DNA of 64,000 nucleotides, taken from NCBI GenBank assembly GCA_947488305.1, contig CANKZM010000006.1, positions 248,001 through 312,000 of the forward strand, read 5' to 3'. A program made the translations under genes and the position numbers. Positions 60,452 through 64,000 of this stretch are shown here, piece after piece. Below the pieces are notes generated by a model. That model saw only the letters and a list, made by a program, of their open reading frames with translations, made no database searches and had not been told where the DNA came from. The stretch is from an uncultured Roseobacter sp. (lineage in GTDB: Bacteria > Pseudomonadota > Alphaproteobacteria > Rhodobacterales > Rhodobacteraceae). Positions within the stretch are counted from its first letter, which is position 1; each line of letters begins with the position of its first letter.

Positions 60452-61157
60452 CATTCACCTTTATACCGCCGCCACGATGAACGGGTACAAGCCCGTCATT
60501 TTCCTCGAAGAAGCTGAAGTTCCCTACGATCTGACTTTCATCAACTTCGCCAAGCAGGAACAGAAAGCGCCGGAGTACCTGAAGCTCAATCCCAATGGCA
60601 AAATTCCGACCATCGTGGATCGCGCCGAGGACCGCGCGATTTTCGAATCCGGCGCCATTCTTTGGCATCTGGCAACCAAATATAGGAAGTTTTTGCCCAC
60701 CGATCCGGTGAAGCAGTCGGAGGTGATGCAATGGCTGTTCTTTCAGGTCGGCCACATTGGCCCGATGATGGGCCAAGCCATGTATTTCCAACGCATCGCG
60801 GCCCCGAACGGGCACGAGGAGCCCTTTTCGATCAACCGCTATGTCTCGGAGTCGCGGCGCCTTCTTGAGGTGATGAACACACGCCTCGAAGGGCGTGACT
60901 GGCTGGCTGCCGATGAATACACCATCGCGGATATGGCCACGTACCCATGGGCGCGGGCCTATGTTTGGGCAAAAGTGGAAATCGATGACCTCCCACATCT
61001 GAAGGCGTGGTTTGACCGGATTGACGCCCGCCCCGCCGTGCAAAAGGCTCTGACCATTCCCAAGGCGCAACCGCAATTCTGGGACGCCAAGGCCGACGAC
61101 GGCGCATTCGCGGCTGAAAACGCAGCACGGTTCGCATCCGACGCCAAGAAGGACTGA
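60438..61157 (+). CDS. Glutathione S-transferase
   Basis: The 239-residue protein starts at ATG 60438 behind CGGAGAAACG. The thioredoxin-like N-terminal domain has PDIHLYTAATMNGYKPVIFL and NPNGKIPTIVD with ESGAILWHLA. The all-helical C-terminal domain has ADEYTIADMATYPWARAYVW. It is close to the YfcG/YghU-type disulfide reductases. It conjugates or reduces with glutathione and shares an operon with the oxidoreductase and the next GST-like gene. Confidence 0.92.
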   Translation: MSQPDIHLYTAATMNGYKPVIFLEEAEVPYDLTFINFAKQEQKAPEYLKLNPNGKIPTIVDRAEDRAIFESGAILWHLATKYRKFLPTDPVKQSEVMQWLFFQVGHIGPMMGQAMYFQRIAAPNGHEEPFSINRYVSESRRLLEVMNTRLEGRDWLAADEYTIADMATYPWARAYVWAKVEIDDLPHLKAWFDRIDARPAVQKALTIPKAQPQFWDAKADDGAFAAENAARFASDAKKD

Positions 61158-61160
61158 GCC

Positions 61161-61841
61161 ATGGGCGTCACTCTGATCGGCTACCCGGTATCACCCTTCG
61201 TGCGCAAGGTCCGTGTGGCCCTGGAGACAAAAGGGATCAGCTACACGCTTGATCCCGTTGTACCCTACACCGAGCGCGAGACAGTGCTGACCGTCAATCC
61301 GGCGGGGACCGTGCCCGTGCTCATCCCGGGCGAAGGCGCGGCACCAATCACCGAGAGCGCCGATATCGTGGCCTGGAGCGACCAGACCGTTCCATCGCCT
61401 GCGCTCATTCCGGAAGACCCCGAACAGCGTGCCCGCGCCCTTGACGCGCAACGTTTTGCCGACAGTCAGATGGCCCAGGTCTTCGGCGGTATGATGTTTG
61501 GCCAACGCATCGTCGTGCCGTATTACTTCGGCAAAGCCCAGGGCAAGGAAGAGATGGTGCAAAACGCAATGACGCAGCTTGCTCCGCCTTTGCTTGACAC
61601 TGTGGCGAACCTGATCGGCGACACATCGTTTGTGGCAGGGGATTTCAGCGTGGGCGACATCGCCATGGCAAGTTGGTTGCGCGGCGCCAAGTTGGCCGGA
61701 TTTCAACTCGATGAAGCACGCTGGCCGACGGTCGCCCAATGGCTGGGACGCTGTTTCGATCAGCCCGGCTTTGCCGCCGTCATCGCTACCGAAGAAAAAA
61801 CCGAAGTCGTCAGATGGGCGCGCGCCCGCTATGCGGCCTGA
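61161..61841 (+). CDS. GST-family protein
   Basis: The 226-residue protein has a thioredoxin-like N-terminus (GYPVSPFVRKVRVALETKGI, NPAGTVPVL, ITESADIVAW) and a helical C-terminal domain (DFSVGDIAMASWLRGAKLAG). GYPVSPFVRKV resembles the SPFVRRVR motif of GSTs. It follows the previous GST gene by 3 bp. Confidence 0.9.
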   Translation: MGVTLIGYPVSPFVRKVRVALETKGISYTLDPVVPYTERETVLTVNPAGTVPVLIPGEGAAPITESADIVAWSDQTVPSPALIPEDPEQRARALDAQRFADSQMAQVFGGMMFGQRIVVPYYFGKAQGKEEMVQNAMTQLAPPLLDTVANLIGDTSFVAGDFSVGDIAMASWLRGAKLAGFQLDEARWPTVAQWLGRCFDQPGFAAVIATEEKTEVVRWARARYAA

Positions 61842-61860
61842 CAGATAGGGACTGTTGTAC

Positions 61861-63051
61861 ATGGCGTTGCACGATCATCCGATGTGGCGGAAACCACAGC
61901 ACCATCAAGACCTCGATCACACGCATGAACATGTGCATTGGGCCGAGCTCTTCTACGATCTCATCCATGTCGTGACGATCTTTCTCCTTGGAAACTACCT
62001 GTCGCATCATCTGGATGTGCAGGGTTTCCTGGTGTTTGCGGGGGTCTTTGTCGCGCTCTGGTACGCATGGGGTGAATTGAGCCTTTTCAACTCGATCTAC
62101 GTCAGTACGGATGTCTGGCATCGGGTGATCATGTCCGTGATGATCTGTACGCTGATGTTCATGGCGGCGGCCATTCCAGCCATTGAAGGGGGTGGCTGGA
62201 TGTTCTTTGCACTCGGCTTTGCGGCCAATCGCGCCATGCTCGCCGCGCTCTATCTTCGCGCGCGGCGCGTCAATGCCTCCAGCCATTCCATGTGCTCGGA
62301 ACAGGCCAGGAATTTCGCGATCTTCGCTTTCGTGTTCGCCATTACCGCGTTCCTGCCCAAGCCCTTTGCCTTCTGGGCTTTTGCAGCGGCAATGGTGGCG
62401 ACGCAACTTCTTTACATGATCCCGAAGGTTTCGGTTCTGCGGTTTGACCGGTTCATCCCGCGTGCCGGTCACATGGCCGAGCGTTTTGCTTTGTTGACGT
62501 TGATCGTGCTTGGCGAAGGGTTCTTCAAACTTGTTGTCACGCTGTCCGAAAAGGGGATCTACAAGGTTACGCCTGACGTATTGGTCAATTTCGTCATCGG
62601 AGGCGTGTCCATGTTCGTGATGTGCTGGATCTATTTCGATTTCGTTGGCAACGGCAAGCCAAAGGATGACCGACCCTCTACTCTGGTCACTTGGTGGTTG
62701 TCTCACCTCGTCTTGATGTTGTGCGGTGTGATGGTGGGCGTCGCCCTGGCGGCCGAGGTCAAGGTTGGCTTCTGGGAACCCTTTCCAACAAAATACGCCG
62801 CTATCGGTTGCTTTGGTCTTGCGGGCTACATCGCCATGCTCTGGGTCTTGCGACACGTCATCGAGCATCGTGTCGCATCGGAATTCGGTCGCGGGGATGT
62901 CCGCTTTTTCGGGATCGTATTGGCCATTACCACGTTCTTCATCGTGCCGTATGTTCCGGCGCTTGTGGGCAATCTGCTCTGGGGCACGGCGCTCTTTTCC
63001 CAGATCATCATCCCGGTCACCCGCGCCTGGCTGAGGTTTCGCCATGAGTGA
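61861..63051 (+). CDS. ltrA: LtrA-like integral membrane protein
   Basis: The 396-residue protein has about ten to twelve membrane helices. EHVHWAELFYDLIHVVTIFL (family motif W.ELF.DL..V) and AERFALLTLIVLGEGFFKLV (ERF..L.LIVLGE) are the low-temperature-requirement-A signatures. A His-rich start (HHQDLDHTHEHVH) may bind metal. Its function is unknown. ATG 61861 is preceded by AGGGA; it overlaps the K+ channel gene by 8 bp. Confidence 0.85.
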   Translation: MALHDHPMWRKPQHHQDLDHTHEHVHWAELFYDLIHVVTIFLLGNYLSHHLDVQGFLVFAGVFVALWYAWGELSLFNSIYVSTDVWHRVIMSVMICTLMFMAAAIPAIEGGGWMFFALGFAANRAMLAALYLRARRVNASSHSMCSEQARNFAIFAFVFAITAFLPKPFAFWAFAAAMVATQLLYMIPKVSVLRFDRFIPRAGHMAERFALLTLIVLGEGFFKLVVTLSEKGIYKVTPDVLVNFVIGGVSMFVMCWIYFDFVGNGKPKDDRPSTLVTWWLSHLVLMLCGVMVGVALAAEVKVGFWEPFPTKYAAIGCFGLAGYIAMLWVLRHVIEHRVASEFGRGDVRFFGIVLAITTFFIVPYVPALVGNLLWGTALFSQIIIPVTRAWLRFRHE

Positions 63052-64000
63052 ACACACAAGCCTTCGCGCGCGTGTCTACTGGTGGCTTGAACGTCCCGAC
63101 CGAGAAGCCAGAGGCCCACGTTCGCTGGAAATTGCGCTGATCTTACTGATTACGGCCAATGTGACGGCGGTCATTCTTGAGACCGTCGATACAATCTACG
63201 CGACATGGCAGCCTGCGTTTGATGTTTTTGAACGCATCTCGTTGACGATCTTCATCATCGAATACGCAGCTCGTCTTTGGGTCGTCCCCGAAAATCCGCA
63301 AAACCGGTCGCGCAGGGCTTGGGTGGTCACACCATCAGCCATCATTGATCTGCTGGCAATCCTCCCGGCCCTCTTGGTGCTGCTGTTCCCGATTGACCTT
63401 CGGATCCTGCGCGCGTTCCGGATCGTCCGTCTGCTCAAGCTCACCCGCTACTCTCCGGCGCTTGGAATGTTGCTGGCTGTTTTTGAAGAAGAGGCAGGCG
63501 CTTTCTTCGCGGGTTTTTTCATTCTGATCGTGATGCTGGTGCTCGCGGCCAGCGGCGCCTGGCTGGTGGAACATCAGGTGCAGCCTGACGCCTTTGGCTC
63601 GATCCCCGCGGCCATGTGGTGGGCTGTCGCCACACTGACAACTGTGGGCTACGGTGATGTAACGCCTGTGACCGTTGCCGGCAAAATATTTGGAGCCATT
63701 ATCACTGTGCTTGGGATCGGCATGGCGGCCCTTCCGGCAGGTATTCTGGCCAGTGGCCTGAACGACCAGTTGCACCGGAGACGCTCCAGCATGCAGGCGC
63801 AGTTTCGACGTGCCCTTGAGGATGGCTTTATCTGCGATGCCGAAGAGACCGAGATCGAAGGCCTTCGCAAATCCCTCGGGCTCTCTCATCGCGCCGCTCT
63901 GCAAATCCGCAAAGAGGTCGAAGCAGAGGTTCACGCCCGAATGCGTTCATGCCCGTCCTGCAGGCGTAGCTTATCAGAATCGAAGGAGACAATCGCATGA
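63044..64000 (+). CDS. Voltage-gated potassium channel
   Basis: The 318-residue protein has six membrane helices. S4-like RILRAFRIVRLLKLTRY carries regularly spaced Arg. The pore loop has LTTVGYGDV, the K+ selectivity filter, followed by a GIGMAALPAGILASG inner helix. A cytoplasmic C-terminal tail of about 90 residues has a short hydrophilic coiled stretch and ends CPSCRRSLSE, a zinc-like Cys pair. The stop codon is the last three bases of the window. AAGGAGACAATCGC stands before an ATG at 63997, so the next gene starts there. Confidence 0.93.
   Translation: MSEHTSLRARVYWWLERPDREARGPRSLEIALILLITANVTAVILETVDTIYATWQPAFDVFERISLTIFIIEYAARLWVVPENPQNRSRRAWVVTPSAIIDLLAILPALLVLLFPIDLRILRAFRIVRLLKLTRYSPALGMLLAVFEEEAGAFFAGFFILIVMLVLAASGAWLVEHQVQPDAFGSIPAAMWWAVATLTTVGYGDVTPVTVAGKIFGAIITVLGIGMAALPAGILASGLNDQLHRRRSSMQAQFRRALEDGFICDAEETEIEGLRKSLGLSHRAALQIRKEVEAEVHARMRSCPSCRRSLSESKETIA

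Noticed and set aside
61810-63057. Open frame of 415 residues on the minus strand
   Set aside because: It lies fully antisense to the LtrA-like gene; it is His/Arg/Asp-rich, as expected of a shadow frame, with no ribosome binding site.
1-64000. CRISPR arrays or cas genes
   Set aside because: No set of regularly spaced direct repeats and no cas motif was seen on either strand.

Overview
The window looks like chromosome from an alphaproteobacterium of the Rhodobacteraceae (Roseobacter-type). The evidence is a GcrA cell-cycle regulator, a short RNase E/G-family enzyme in an infA-maf-rng-yacG operon that ends beside a tRNA-Phe gene, an argD-argF pair, a MeaB GTPase and a PCu(A)C copper chaperone. 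No species name can be supported from the sequence alone.

Layout. (1) Positions 1-16613 are ordinary backbone: an OpgC-like protein (cut by the window edge), a TPR protein, a CoA-transferase/TPP-enzyme pair, gcrA, argD-argF, hrpB, meaB, rpmB, a copper pair, cobB, a nitrilase, then infA-maf-rng-yacG. (2) tRNA-Phe(GAA) at 16791-16865 is the left boundary of a genomic island of about 38 kb. An 18-bp stretch at the 3' end of the tRNA recurs as a 17-bp copy (one G missing) at 55131-55147. Directly inside the left end lie a P4-type integrase, an AlpA-like regulator and a VapE-type primase-helicase, followed by a gene-free stretch with repeats that may be an origin. (3) The rest of the island (23-54.5 kb) is cargo. 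It includes stress/immunity genes: a HEPN protein with a DUF1311-like C-terminus, a candidate PD-(D/E)xK nuclease, a Shedu-type DUF4263 protein and a DUF3800 protein. A three-gene operon encodes an EACC1-like protein, a membrane-anchored caspase-like protease and a secreted protein. There is also a metabolic cassette (LysR regulator, OHCU decarboxylase, TctBAC transporter, BMP-like protein, divergent HIU hydrolase). Last comes a large module of Vsr nuclease, C5-cytosine methyltransferase and three genes whose sizes, order and motifs resemble the DptF-DptG-DptH restriction genes of the Dnd system. Broken insertion sequences and one intact IS3-family element lie between these blocks. (4) Positions 55285-58274 hold small unrecognised or accessory genes beyond the repeat. 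(5) Positions 58476-64000 return to better-known genes: a DehI-type dehalogenase with a HxlR regulator, a divergent oxidoreductase/GST operon, an LtrA-like membrane protein and a voltage-gated K+ channel.

Two parts stand out as possibly undescribed systems. The first is the 44.1-54.5 kb module. It carries a DptFGH-like restriction trio without any dndBCDE phosphorothioation genes, next to a 5-methylcytosine methyltransferase and a Vsr nickase. This suggests a methylation-coupled restriction system. The second is the 31.5-34.7 kb operon. Its protease domain is predicted in the cytoplasm, joined through one membrane helix and a coiled coil to a periplasmic sensor-like domain. It is translationally coupled to an EACC1-like adaptor and a secreted partner, which suggests an envelope-sensing, caspase-type suicide system. 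All functional assignments are from reading the sequence; no database search was run.
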